A stretch of DNA of 64,000 nucleotides from Syntrophales bacterium. GTDB lineage: Bacteria > Desulfobacterota > Syntrophia > Syntrophales > UBA8958. Both the position numbers and the translations under genes were made by a program. The notes below the pieces were generated by a model. That model was not told where the DNA came from and did not search any database. It saw nothing but the letters and a program-made list of their open reading frames with translations. Where the stretch lies: assembly GCA_026417625.1 (NCBI GenBank), contig JAOACW010000002.1, forward strand, positions 50,367-114,366, given 5' to 3'. This document shows, one piece after another, positions 1 through 9,150 of this stretch (position 1 is its first letter; every line of letters starts with the position of its first letter).

Positions 1-504
1 TACAACGGGGTTCCTTCAGCAGGGGCAGTGCTTCTTGGAAGGGGAAGGGAAAATGAGGGTTTTCTTTCCTTCCGGGCATTCACATATCCCGATTTCCTAG
101 ATGTGCGCTACGGTCGCATGGAGTGGCAGGAGCAAAGGAAAGAAAACTGGTTGATGGTAAAGGAAGATAATAAGTTCATAGATGCGTGTGTGGATTGCGC
201 TGTTTGTTCTCTGGAGATATTCCTGTCAGAAATTTTCCTGGAACTTGATGATATTCATCTAATTGTACCATCGCAGATGCCGCTGGGGTTTCTCTCTTCT
301 TTCGCAAAACGAACGGGAACGGAAAATAGGGTTGTTGACGTGACTACCCAATACGGTTATATTCATACTGCAGGTATCTTATTTGCTCTGGATACCGCGC
401 GAAAGGATGGGAGATTTAAAGCAGCGGTAAACGTAATTTTTGTATCAGTGGGTGCAGGCATAACAGTTTTTCTGGCTTTTTACAGAAATACAAGTGCTCG
501 ATGA
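1..504 (+). CDS. OleA-like KAS III (thiolase-fold) protein, 3' part, catalytic residues divergent
   Basis: The reading frame is open from base 1, so the gene begins upstream and only its C-terminal half is seen. Its end has the KAS III C-terminal layout, including a terminal Gly-rich turn (VSVGAGITVFLAF). It directly precedes oleB, oleC and oleD, and its stop overlaps the oleB start (ATGA), so by context it is the OleA position of an olefin cluster. OleA condenses two acyl-CoAs head to head. The usual catalytic His (HQ motif) reads PSQ at about bases 266-274, and the usual Asn (GN motif) reads GY at about 352-357. It may be a non-catalytic partner subunit or a KAS with altered chemistry. The active-site Cys would lie outside the window. 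Confidence 0.75.
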   Translation, partial: YNGVPSAGAVLLGRGRENEGFLSFRAFTYPDFLDVRYGRMEWQEQRKENWLMVKEDNKFIDACVDCAVCSLEIFLSEIFLELDDIHLIVPSQMPLGFLSSFAKRTGTENRVVDVTTQYGYIHTAGILFALDTARKDGRFKAAVNVIFVSVGAGITVFLAFYRNTSAR

Positions 505-1415
505 GCGAAAATAGGCTTCCCTTCGACATTTCTGCCCACCGGAACCTTTATCCTTTCAAGCTTAACTGGTTTTCAGTGGGGAAGCACAGAATACATTACG
601 TGGACGAGGGTGAAGGTGAACCGCTTATTATGTTGCATGGAAATCCTACCTGGTCGTTCTTTTTCCGGGCACTTATAGTGAGATTCTCCCCAGGGTACCG
701 GGTCATTGCACCGGATCATATGGGATGTGGTCTTTCCTCTCGACCCTCGGAGAATGATTTTGTCTATACCCTCGAGGGACATGTGGCCAATTTAGGGGCC
801 TTGATAGAGTATCTGAATCTGGATACCCGTATTACTTTGGTGTTACACGATTGGGGGGGGATGATTGGTATGGCCTGGGCATGTATGCAGCCGGAGCGTA
901 TAGGTAGGATTGTGGTTTTGAACACAGGAGCTTTTCTCATACCCCCTGGGAAAAAACTCCCGTGGCAGCTTGGTTTTGTAAAGTACTTTCCCCTTGTGCC
1001 GGCATTGCTGATACGAGGACTAAATGCCTTTGCATATTTAGCTACGTATATGGGAGTTGAGGGAAGTATGACAAGGGAGGTGCGTAGAGCTCTTATAGCC
1101 CCTTACAACTCCTGGCATAATCGCATTGCTATTTTGCGATTCGTTCAGGATATCCCTGTAACGGAGAAAGACCGGAGTTACAGACTTGCCCGGTGGACGG
1201 ATGAACATCTCCAGCTCTTCCGGGATGTTCCTATGTTGATCTGCTGGGGTGGTAAGGATTTTGTTTTTGATGATGCAATTCTTGCAGAATGGAGAAGACG
1301 TTTCCCCCGTGCGGAAGTTCATGTGTTTCCCGATGCGGGTCATTACATTCTGGAAGATAAGCCCCATGAGGTGGGGAACCTGATCGAGGATTTTTTAAAC
1401 CGCTTTCCATTGTGA
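501..1415 (+). CDS. oleB: OleB, alpha/beta hydrolase (beta-lactone decarboxylase)
   Basis: This 304-residue alpha/beta hydrolase belongs to the haloalkane dehalogenase-like branch. The HGNPTW oxyanion-hole motif is near the N terminus, the nucleophile is Asp117 in HDWGG, and the catalytic His is His281 in DAGHYILED. OleB proteins use this Asp to decarboxylate the beta-lactone made by OleC, giving a long-chain cis-olefin. Gene order (KAS III, this gene, an AMP-ligase, a reductase) matches ole clusters. The ATG overlaps the stop of the upstream KAS gene, so the two are translationally coupled. A plain haloalkane dehalogenase is the alternative but is unlikely in this context. Confidence 0.85.
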   Translation: MSENRLPFDISAHRNLYPFKLNWFSVGKHRIHYVDEGEGEPLIMLHGNPTWSFFFRALIVRFSPGYRVIAPDHMGCGLSSRPSENDFVYTLEGHVANLGALIEYLNLDTRITLVLHDWGGMIGMAWACMQPERIGRIVVLNTGAFLIPPGKKLPWQLGFVKYFPLVPALLIRGLNAFAYLATYMGVEGSMTREVRRALIAPYNSWHNRIAILRFVQDIPVTEKDRSYRLARWTDEHLQLFRDVPMLICWGGKDFVFDDAILAEWRRRFPRAEVHVFPDAGHYILEDKPHEVGNLIEDFLNRFPL

Positions 1416-1427
1416 GGTACAGCGAAA

Positions 1428-3071
1428 GTGGCAGAAGTACCTGTTAGAACGTCGAATATAAGTGAACACTTGACAGAAACGGCGAGGAAATTGGCTTGCA
1501 AAAAAGCCGTTATCTGCCCTGACGGTAGTTCATTCACATTCCAGGAACTAGAGGAGGAAACTGATCGTCTTGCCTATGCCTTCGAGAGAATTGGTATAAC
1601 CAAAGGGGTTCGCACAATTGTAATGGTAAGGCCTTCACTCCCCTTCTTCTCAATAACCTTTGCCCTCTTCCGAGTAGGAGCCATACCTGTGATGATCGAT
1701 CCCGGTATGGGCAAACAGAGACTGGTAGAAAATCTTGCAAAAGTAGAAGCGGGGGCCTTTATTGGCGTGCCCCTTGCGCATCTTCTACGTTTGCTTTATC
1801 CAAAAAAGTTCAAGAGCGTGAAGGTGAAAGTAACCGTCGGTCGCCCCCACCTTTGGGGCGGATATACTTTGGCAGGACTTCTGAGTGAGCCTTGGCGGTC
1901 TTATAAACCCTCCTTCTCCTCCCCCAACGATATGGCCGCTATATTCTTCACCACGGGAAGTACAGGTCCTCCAAAAGGGGTGGTTTACGAGCATGGGATG
2001 TTCGATGCTCAGGTTCATTTTTTGAATGATCATTTTGGGTACGGAGAGGATGATGTGGATCTCGCTGCGTTTCCGCTGTTTGCCCTTTTTGATACCGTGT
2101 TGGGCATGACGGCAGTGATTCCTGATATGGATCCTACGAGGCCTGCGAAGGCTGATCCCGCAGTTATTGCTCAAACCATAGAGAGACACGGCTGTACTAC
2201 CATGTATGCATCTCCTGCGCTCCTCGAGAATCTTGCCCGATATGGAAGGGAAAGAGGTTTGAGGTTACCGAGACTCCGGCGCATAATTACCGCTGGTGCC
2301 CCTGTTAGGCCCGCTCTTCTCGAGGATTTACACTCCCTGCTGCCCGATGATGCCCTGATACATACCCCCTATGGGGCAACGGAGGTGTTACCTGTATCGG
2401 ATATTCACAGTAGAGAGATTCTTGAGGAAACGAGGACGATTTCTGAATCAGGCGGGGGGATATGTGTGGGGAAACCACTCAAGGGGATGCAGGTAAAGAT
2501 CATAGAAATAACCGAAGAACCACTGGATAGCATTGCCAATGCGCGGGAGCTTCCTAGTTATGAAATTGGTGAAATCTGTGTGAAAGGACCGGTGGTAACG
2601 AAGGAGTATTTTAGAAATCCGGAGGCAACCCTGAAAGCCAAGATGAAAGATTACGACGGAGTATCCATCTGGCATCGCATGGGTGATGTGGGATACCTCG
2701 ATGACAGGGGGCAGCTATGGTTCTGCGGACGGAAGTCCCACCGCGTTGTTACTGAGAAGGGTACACTGTTTACCATCCCGTGTGAGGCGATTTTTAATCG
2801 TCATCCCCGTGTCCGCAGGAGTGCCCTGGTTGGTGTAGGTCCTGAAGGTCGAAAGAGGCCTGTTATTATCGTAGAACTACACAGAGGTGACAGAGGTTTG
2901 CACAAAGATGAGCTTACAGCGGAGCTTTTAGAGCTTGCTAAGAGTGATGCACGCACAGAATCTATAGAAACGGTCCTTTACCATCACTCATTTCCTGTGG
3001 ATATCAGACACAACGCCAAAATCTTCAGAGAAAAACTTGCCATTTGGGCGGCGAAACAGTTGGGTTTGTAA
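1428..3071 (+). CDS. oleC: OleC, AMP-ligase superfamily beta-lactone synthetase
   Basis: This 547-residue ANL-superfamily protein carries the P-loop-like TTGSTGPPKG motif around residue 175 and a YGATE motif in the middle. OleC activates the 2-alkyl-3-hydroxy acid made by OleD with ATP and closes it to a beta-lactone, which OleB then decarboxylates. The C-terminal domain is short, as in OleC compared with acyl-CoA synthetases. The gene uses a GTG start 12 bases after oleB. An ordinary fatty acyl-CoA ligase would be the alternative, but neighbours on both sides are ole genes. Confidence 0.85.
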   Translation: MAEVPVRTSNISEHLTETARKLACKKAVICPDGSSFTFQELEEETDRLAYAFERIGITKGVRTIVMVRPSLPFFSITFALFRVGAIPVMIDPGMGKQRLVENLAKVEAGAFIGVPLAHLLRLLYPKKFKSVKVKVTVGRPHLWGGYTLAGLLSEPWRSYKPSFSSPNDMAAIFFTTGSTGPPKGVVYEHGMFDAQVHFLNDHFGYGEDDVDLAAFPLFALFDTVLGMTAVIPDMDPTRPAKADPAVIAQTIERHGCTTMYASPALLENLARYGRERGLRLPRLRRIITAGAPVRPALLEDLHSLLPDDALIHTPYGATEVLPVSDIHSREILEETRTISESGGGICVGKPLKGMQVKIIEITEEPLDSIANARELPSYEIGEICVKGPVVTKEYFRNPEATLKAKMKDYDGVSIWHRMGDVGYLDDRGQLWFCGRKSHRVVTEKGTLFTIPCEAIFNRHPRVRRSALVGVGPEGRKRPVIIVELHRGDRGLHKDELTAELLELAKSDARTESIETVLYHHSFPVDIRHNAKIFREKLAIWAAKQLGL

Positions 3072-3100
3072 AAAACTTTATTGTTGAAGGGATTCAGGAA

Positions 3101-4108
3101 ATGGAAGTTCTTGTTACTGGAGGAGGCGGATTCTTGGGCAATGCCATAGTGGAATGTTTGCTTGCCGAAGGTTTTAAAGTGCGAAGTTTTGCCCGGGGTG
3201 ATTATCCTGAGTTGAGAAAGAAGGGTGTTACAGTGCTTCGGGGTGATCTGGTGGATATTGAGGCTGTTAAAAACGCCTGTGAGGGTTGCGATGTGGTTTT
3301 CCACTGTGCCGCCCGTGCAGGTGTGTGGGGGGATTATATGTCCTTTTACCTTCCCAATGTAATAGGAACGAAAAACGTTATTGAAGCCTGCCGATCGGTG
3401 GGGGTTAGTCGACTTGTGTACACCAGTTCGGCCAGCGTGGTTTTCGGTGATGAGGATTTAGAAGGGGTTGACGAAACTGTTCCCTACCCTGATCGGCACC
3501 GTTCTTTCTACACAGCAACAAAGGCCGAAGCGGAACAGATGGTTCTGAGGGCAAATGATCAAGATTTAAAGACTATTGCGCTTAGGCCCCATCTTGTTTG
3601 GGGACCGGGAGATACCCAGATAATACCGAGGATTATTGCCCGAGCCCTTAAGCGTAGGATCGTCCGCATTGGCGATGGGAGGAACGTTGTGGATACCACG
3701 TACGTCGATAATGCCGCTTATGCCCATCTCCTTGCAGCTCGTGCCCTCGATGAGAATCCTCGAGTTCGAGGAAGAGCGTATTTTATCACAAACGGGGAAC
3801 CTGTGAATCTCTGGCAGTTTGTAAACAGAATTCTGGAGCTGGCAGGGATACCGCCGGTCAGAAGAGGTGTATCGCAGAAAGTAGGTGTTCTTCTTGGTTT
3901 GGTGGTGGAAGGGTTCTTTCGTGTTTTCCGTATCGAGGGAGAACCATTCATTACGAGGTTTTTAGCTGAGGAACTTTCAACCTCTCACTGGTTTGATATA
4001 AGTGCTGCGCAACGAGACTTGAACTACAAGCCTCTCATTTCCATTGAAGAAGGATTAAAAAAGCTCGCTCTCTGGATGGAGAAAGAGGGCCTTACTAAGA
4101 AGGGATAG
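3101..4108 (+). CDS. oleD: OleD, NAD(P)-dependent 2-alkyl-3-ketoacid reductase
   Basis: This is an extended short-chain dehydrogenase of about 335 residues. It has the Rossmann motif VTGGGGFLG at its N terminus, a TSSAS motif for the catalytic Ser, and Tyr137/Lys141 in YTATK. In ole pathways it reduces the beta-keto acid from OleA to a beta-hydroxy acid for OleC. The ATG at 3101 places the Rossmann motif at the very start of the protein and has an AGGAA just upstream. A longer frame back to 3044 overlaps oleC and adds an uncharacteristic tail, so it was not used. It resembles 3-beta-hydroxysteroid dehydrogenase-type proteins, which is normal for OleD. Confidence 0.85.
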   Translation: MEVLVTGGGGFLGNAIVECLLAEGFKVRSFARGDYPELRKKGVTVLRGDLVDIEAVKNACEGCDVVFHCAARAGVWGDYMSFYLPNVIGTKNVIEACRSVGVSRLVYTSSASVVFGDEDLEGVDETVPYPDRHRSFYTATKAEAEQMVLRANDQDLKTIALRPHLVWGPGDTQIIPRIIARALKRRIVRIGDGRNVVDTTYVDNAAYAHLLAARALDENPRVRGRAYFITNGEPVNLWQFVNRILELAGIPPVRRGVSQKVGVLLGLVVEGFFRVFRIEGEPFITRFLAEELSTSHWFDISAAQRDLNYKPLISIEEGLKKLALWMEKEGLTKKG

Positions 4109-4110
4109 CT

Positions 4111-4737
4111 GTGTTAGACCTATTCGCTCTGATGGGTGGGTCATTTGTTTTGGCTTTAACTGGAGCTGTTGTTCCCGGGCCTCTCTTTGCTGTGGTGGTA
4201 TCGGAAACTTTGCGTACTGGTTTTAGAGCGGGACCACTTATGATTACGGGTCACGGTGTTTTGGAGCTTGCACTTGTCATTGCCCTACTGACTGGACTTG
4301 GACCTATTTTAAGCACCCCCTTATTCATAAAGTCGGTTTCGTTTATCGGAGGTGTTGTCCTCGTTGTAATGGGATATGATCTCATTAGAAAAACTGTGGG
4401 TTTTTCTCTTAGAAATGGGGAGGTGAAAGTTACAGGATATGGGAATCACCCATTGCTTACGGGAATGCTGGCAAGTATATCAAATCCATACTGGACACTG
4501 TGGTGGGTGACCGTAGGTGTTGGATATCTGACAGTAGCCCTTAAGTATGGTATTTCGGGGATAGTAGCTTTTTTTACGGGTCATATAGCAGCCGATTATG
4601 CGTGGTATGCCTTCGTCTCCTTCGGTGTGACTAGAGGCAGAAAGGTAATGGGTGGGCATGTCCATACTTTAGTCATTAGATTGTGTGGTGTGGTCCTTGT
4701 AAGTTTTGGCATTTGGTTTTTGTCTCGCATTGCATAG
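4111..4737 (+). CDS. LysE/RhtB-family membrane exporter
   Basis: This small integral membrane protein of 208 residues has about six hydrophobic segments. Its N terminus has the LysE-family pattern of an acidic/glycine-rich turn followed by PGPLFA and later SNPYWTLWW, which match the conserved PGP and NP regions. The family exports amino acids or similar small solutes across the inner membrane, and the substrate cannot be read from the sequence. It starts with GTG two bases after oleD and so is probably in the same transcript. Whether it serves the ole pathway is unknown. Confidence 0.75.
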   Translation: MLDLFALMGGSFVLALTGAVVPGPLFAVVVSETLRTGFRAGPLMITGHGVLELALVIALLTGLGPILSTPLFIKSVSFIGGVVLVVMGYDLIRKTVGFSLRNGEVKVTGYGNHPLLTGMLASISNPYWTLWWVTVGVGYLTVALKYGISGIVAFFTGHIAADYAWYAFVSFGVTRGRKVMGGHVHTLVIRLCGVVLVSFGIWFLSRIA

Positions 4738-4746
4738 GGGGGATTT

Positions 4747-6639
4747 ATGTGGAGGGATGAATTGACAAGGGCGGCACTGGATTATTCTCCTCTGGCCATT
4801 GTAGTGGTGGACGAGGACTATCGGGTGGTGTTGTGGAATAAAAAGGCGGAACGTATGTTTGGTTGGATGGCAGAGGAGGTGTTAGGTAAAGCTATCCCCA
4901 ATATTCCGGGGGGTAAAGCTTCAGAGTTTTTCCGTATGATGGAGGAGGTGAAGAGGGGAGGGGAAGAGTTGGAATGGACGCAAAAAATGATGAGGAAAGA
5001 TGGAAAACTCTTCGATGTAGCCGTACATGTTTCTCCTGTTTTTGATAGAGTTAGTGGCATGACCCATTACATCAGCGTCATTGAATATGTAACTGAGGGC
5101 GTTAGACTAGATGCAGAGTTGAGGGAGATGGAGTACATCATCGAGAGGTCTCCTCTTGTGGTGTTTCTGTGGCGTAACGCCCCCGGTTGGCCAGTGGATT
5201 ATGTTTCGCGTAACGTCAGTCTTTTTGGATATGCGCCGGAAGATTTCACGGAGGGGAGGATTTTGTATGACAAGATCATCCATCCCGAGGATCTTCCCAG
5301 AGTGGAGGAGGAGGTTGATCGTTATACCCGAGAGGGACGTGTGGAGTATACCCAGGAGTATAGGATACTCACTGCTTCTGGTGATGTTCGCTGGGTGGAT
5401 GACAGGACCTGGGTGCGCCGTGATGAACGGGGTAATGTAACTCACTATCAAGGAATTGTCCTGGATATAACGGACAGGAAATTGCTGGAGCAGCGATTGA
5501 GAGAGGAGAAGGAACGTTACCGCTACTTTACAGAAGAGATGTCGGATGTACTTTTCACCCTGGATTTGAATCTGAATTTAACTTACGAAAGCCCTTCTGT
5601 AAAGAGATTGCTGGGACAAACACCAGAGGAGAGGATGAAGCTTCCCATAGAGAAGAGGGTAACGCCGGAGAGTCTGAGGATTATCTATGACACCCTTGCC
5701 CAGGAGCTAGCTCTGGAGAAGACAAAGAAAGCGGATCCTGATAGAGTTGTCACACTGGAGCTACAACTCCTCGATAAGGAAGGAAAACCTCGCTGGTTTG
5801 AAGTGGCATTGCGGGGAATGAGGAATGAGCGCAAGAGAGTGGTGGGTTTCCTGGGTGTGGCGAGGGATATAGAGGAGCGAAAAAGGGTAGAAGAAGAGTT
5901 ACGCAGACTTAATGCGGAGCTGGAAGAGCGAGTAAAAAAACGCACGCTAGAACTGGAAGCGGCTGTTCAAGATCTGGAGGCATTTACCTACTCGGTTTCT
6001 CACGATTTAAGAGCGCCGCTGAGAAGCATAGATGGTTTCTGTGCAATAATAGCCGAAGAATACGGTGATTTGTTAGACGAAAAGGTCAAGGGCTACTTTA
6101 TCAGGATCCGCAAAGCCGTTAGTCATATGTCTCGTCTAATAGACGATCTACTCCGTTTGTCCCGGCTTGGTAGGGGAGAGTTGATTTATGAAGAAGTGGA
6201 TTTGAGCAGAATGGCAAGAGAGATAGTGGATAGGTTAAGAGAGAAAGATCGTGCGAAGTCTGTAGAAGTGGTTATACACGAGGGGATGTGGACGAGAGGG
6301 GATAGACGACTTCTAGTTATCGCACTCGTCAACTTGATTGATAACTCCTGGAAGTTTACAGTTGAAAAGGAGGAAGCCTATATTGAGGTCGGGCAAACGA
6401 TGACAAAGGATGGAAATAGAGCATTCTTTGTGAAGGATAATGGTGTAGGTTTCGATATGAGGTACGCGTCTAAACTTTTTACTCCCTTCCAGCGTCTTCA
6501 TTCCTCCGAGAGATTTCCAGGCACGGGAATCGGGTTGGTGATGGTAAAGCGCATAATAGAGCGCCACGGAGGAAAGGTGTGGTTTGAATCTGTACCTGGG
6601 GAGGGTGCCACTTTTTACTTTACTTTAGGGGGGACATAG
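4747..6639 (+). CDS. PAS-repeat sensor histidine kinase
   Basis: This 630-residue kinase has no clear membrane segments, suggesting a cytoplasmic sensor. Three PAS units cover roughly residues 10-125, 130-250 and 255-385; the second and third end in the typical DITDRK and DIEERK linkers. A coiled coil follows, then a HisKA domain with phospho-acceptor His419 in SHDLRAPLRS, and an HATPase domain at about 520-628 with NSWKF, DNGVGFD and GTGIGL boxes. The H-box type is the one often paired with small Rcp1-like receivers, and exactly such a receiver lies six bases downstream. The signal it senses is not evident. A strong purine-rich RBS (GGGGGG) precedes its ATG. Confidence 0.9.
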   Translation: MWRDELTRAALDYSPLAIVVVDEDYRVVLWNKKAERMFGWMAEEVLGKAIPNIPGGKASEFFRMMEEVKRGGEELEWTQKMMRKDGKLFDVAVHVSPVFDRVSGMTHYISVIEYVTEGVRLDAELREMEYIIERSPLVVFLWRNAPGWPVDYVSRNVSLFGYAPEDFTEGRILYDKIIHPEDLPRVEEEVDRYTREGRVEYTQEYRILTASGDVRWVDDRTWVRRDERGNVTHYQGIVLDITDRKLLEQRLREEKERYRYFTEEMSDVLFTLDLNLNLTYESPSVKRLLGQTPEERMKLPIEKRVTPESLRIIYDTLAQELALEKTKKADPDRVVTLELQLLDKEGKPRWFEVALRGMRNERKRVVGFLGVARDIEERKRVEEELRRLNAELEERVKKRTLELEAAVQDLEAFTYSVSHDLRAPLRSIDGFCAIIAEEYGDLLDEKVKGYFIRIRKAVSHMSRLIDDLLRLSRLGRGELIYEEVDLSRMAREIVDRLREKDRAKSVEVVIHEGMWTRGDRRLLVIALVNLIDNSWKFTVEKEEAYIEVGQTMTKDGNRAFFVKDNGVGFDMRYASKLFTPFQRLHSSERFPGTGIGLVMVKRIIERHGGKVWFESVPGEGATFYFTLGGT

Positions 6640-6644
6640 GAGGT

Positions 6645-7076
6645 ATGAGTGATAGAAAAGTGCTTTTGGTTGAGGATAAATTTGACGATGTTGAATTGAT
6701 AGTAAAGGCTTTAAGGGGGATTAACGTCCACACTAGCATGTTGTTTGTGGCACAGGACGGTGAAACAGCATTAAAGTATATCTTCGGTAATAATAAAGCA
6801 CGAGTGAAGTCTCTATCTTTTGTCATGCTTGATCTGAAAATACCAAAAGTTGATGGTTTTGAGGTGCTCAGGGAAATCCGCTCTGATGAAGAGACAAGGT
6901 TGCTACCAGTGGTAGTTTTTTCTTCATCCTGTGACGAGAGTGATATTGAAAGGAGCTATCGTTTAGGGGCAAACAGTTATGTTTGTAAACCTGTAGAGTT
7001 TGAACAATTTTTGGGTGTGGTGAAACAGATTGGACATTACTGGCTTTTTTGTAACAAGACGTGTCCGGTTTTATGA
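6645..7076 (+). CDS. Single-domain response regulator (Rcp1-like)
   Basis: This is a receiver domain with no output domain, 143 residues. It has the acidic pocket VEDKFDD, phospho-acceptor Asp63 in MLDLKIP, an FSSS signalling Ser region and Lys in the CKP motif. Extra residues between beta2 and alpha2 are typical of Rcp1-type receivers that serve PAS/phytochrome-like kinases. It is placed between the kinase and an HD-GYP regulator, so it probably takes phosphate from the upstream kinase. The stop codon overlaps the start of the next gene. Confidence 0.88.
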   Translation: MSDRKVLLVEDKFDDVELIVKALRGINVHTSMLFVAQDGETALKYIFGNNKARVKSLSFVMLDLKIPKVDGFEVLREIRSDEETRLLPVVVFSSSCDESDIERSYRLGANSYVCKPVEFEQFLGVVKQIGHYWLFCNKTCPVL

Positions 7077-8464
7077 TGAATAAAACACTCAGGCTGCTTA
7101 TTGTAGATGATAGTGAAGACGATGCCACTCTTATGCTTTGGACCTTAAAGAGGGAAGGATATAATTGTATCTCTAAGGTGGTTGACCAAGAGGAGGAGTT
7201 TCGCAAAGCTCTTCAAGAAGGTGTGTGGGATATAGTTATTTGCGATTATAGTTTGCCCAGATTTAACGGTATAAAAGCTCTTCAGATTTTAAAAGAAAAG
7301 GGGCTGGATATACCTTTTATACTTGTTTCAGGCGTAATAGGAGAGGAAACTGCAGTGGATGCCCTGAAGGCAGGGGCGTGGGATTTTGTGTTGAAAGATA
7401 GACTTACTCGTCTGGCACCTGTTGTTGAAAGGTCCCTGAGGGAGGCGGAGCATAAACGAAAGCTTAAGGAGGATGAAGAGTTATTGAGAAAGGCGTATAG
7501 GGATCTGGAAACCATCTTCAAAGCTATAGGTTATCCAACAATGATTCTGGATACTAACTACAGGATCCTCGATGCGAATAGAGTGGTCACTATGATAACG
7601 GGACTTGAGAAGGAAGAACTCGTCGGTCAATACTGTTACAAAGTGTTTTATTCTGGAGGGATCTCCAACTCCTCTCCTCCTCTTAACTGTCCGATGAGAG
7701 AACTGCTGTCGAATGGTGGGAGGGATAACGCCCAGGGTGAGGTGGAATGGAAGGTAGGTTACTTCATCGTTAACTGTACACCTGTGTTCGATGACCGGGG
7801 TGAGATAGAAAAGGTTATCCACGTTGCCACGGACATTACAGAGCGGAAAGAGTGGGAAAACGAGCGAAAGGCTACCATCAAAAGGACAAGGGACGTGCTC
7901 ATTGCGTTTGTCAATGCGATGGCCAGTGCGGTTGAAAAAAGGGACCCTTATACCTTTGGGCATCAGCGGAGGGTTGCTAAATTGGCCCAGGCTATTGCCG
8001 AGTCAATGGATTTTCCTCGTGATATGGTAGATGGTATCTACTTGGCGGGGCTTGTCCACGATATCGGCAAGATCTCTGTTCCGTCAGAGATTTTGAGCAA
8101 ACCATCGACACTTACAGAGATAGAGTTTCAGTTAATAAAGACCCATCCAGGGGTGGGGTGGGACATACTGAAGAACATAGACTTTCCCTGGCCCATCGCA
8201 CGCATTATCCTTGAACATCACGAACGAATCGACGGTTCCGGCTATCCAAATGGGATTAAAGGCGAAGAGATACTGATAGAGGCCAGAATCCTCGCTGTAG
8301 CTGATGTAGTGGAAGCCATGGTTTCCCACCGCTCCTATAGACCGGCGCTTGGCATCGAAGAGGCCCTTTTGCATATAATGACCCATTCAGGGTCATTGTA
8401 TGATCCTCGTGTTGTGGATGCATGTGTTAAATTGTTCCGTGAGGGAAGGTTCCACTTTGACTGA
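7076..8464 (+). CDS. Response regulator with PAS and HD-GYP (cyclic-di-GMP phosphodiesterase) domains
   Basis: The order is receiver (phospho-acceptor Asp at about residue 57 in CDYSLPR), a PAS domain around residues 145-260, and an HD-GYP domain to the end. The HD-GYP signature is intact: HDIGK near residue 328 and HHERIDGSGYP downstream. HD-GYP enzymes degrade cyclic di-GMP, so this protein likely converts the kinase signal into a lowered second-messenger level. ATG codons at 7073 and 7076 both lie at the stop of the preceding receiver; 7076 is used here, and GTG at 7061 is a longer option. The PAS domain contains several cysteines, and metal or haem binding cannot be judged. Confidence 0.88.
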   Translation: MNKTLRLLIVDDSEDDATLMLWTLKREGYNCISKVVDQEEEFRKALQEGVWDIVICDYSLPRFNGIKALQILKEKGLDIPFILVSGVIGEETAVDALKAGAWDFVLKDRLTRLAPVVERSLREAEHKRKLKEDEELLRKAYRDLETIFKAIGYPTMILDTNYRILDANRVVTMITGLEKEELVGQYCYKVFYSGGISNSSPPLNCPMRELLSNGGRDNAQGEVEWKVGYFIVNCTPVFDDRGEIEKVIHVATDITERKEWENERKATIKRTRDVLIAFVNAMASAVEKRDPYTFGHQRRVAKLAQAIAESMDFPRDMVDGIYLAGLVHDIGKISVPSEILSKPSTLTEIEFQLIKTHPGVGWDILKNIDFPWPIARIILEHHERIDGSGYPNGIKGEEILIEARILAVADVVEAMVSHRSYRPALGIEEALLHIMTHSGSLYDPRVVDACVKLFREGRFHFD

Positions 8465-8473
8465 ATGTAAATA

Positions 8474-8917
8474 TCAGTGACGGCAGTGCATGCCCCTTCT
8501 GGGTCCTCTTTCTACCTGGATCAGTTTAAGTTTTGCTTGCTGTTCGGGCGTTAGAATTTTTTGGATTTCCAGTCTATATACGGTGTGTTTTTCCCGTAAT
8601 TGGCTTCTTAGTGCATCTATCTCTCTCTGTAGAGAGATGATTTTCTCCTGATCGGGTGGTTGCTGCAACCACAGGATGCGTAGTTCACCATTCTTGCTGA
8701 ACAGCTTGTCACGGATGGGTTTTGTTTCCCGAAGATACGCTTCCCTCAAAGAGGAAAGCTTAGCTGCCTGTTCCGACGTAAGGTTTAGGTCCCTTATAGT
8801 AGTGATGTCAGCAGGCCCCGAAGGACATCCCCACCAGCCATGCCTGGATTCCGCCGGTGTATACATTGCAGTTAACGCTAGGATGGCAATAACTAAAAAG
8901 GCAAGTTTCTTCTTCAT
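8474..8917 (-). CDS. Spy/ZraP-like periplasmic LTXXQ-type protein
   Basis: A signal peptide (MKKK, then a hydrophobic stretch, cleavage after about residue 24) is followed by a mostly helical, charged protein of 147 residues. Two family-type repeats are visible: LTSEQAAKL near residue 50 and LTPEQQAKL near residue 125. Spy/CpxP/ZraP proteins are periplasmic chaperones or metal-stress sensors. The C terminus ends in a His/Cys-containing RGMHCRH tail, which may bind metal. It is convergent with the HD-GYP gene, with only nine bases between stops. The assignment to one subfamily (Spy, CpxP or ZraP) is open. Confidence 0.75.
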   Translation of the reverse strand: MKKKLAFLVIAILALTAMYTPAESRHGWWGCPSGPADITTIRDLNLTSEQAAKLSSLREAYLRETKPIRDKLFSKNGELRILWLQQPPDQEKIISLQREIDALRSQLREKHTVYRLEIQKILTPEQQAKLKLIQVERGPRRGMHCRH

Positions 8918-9150
8918 GGTTCTTATTCTCCCTTTTTGAGGTTATTTTGAACAAAAAATGTGCCAGGTTTTTACCATTCTGAGATGGAGGATTTGCAGTG
9001 TTTTTTTAGATTGCGTTTTGTTCTTGTGGTTCATGGTGGATACTTTGTATACAGATGAGACTGGGAGCTGTATAATTATTATGCGCATGTTAGGTATGTT
9101 ATCTAGCTCTATTTTCTCGTTTTCACCGTTATGTCAGTTAATGTTTGTTT

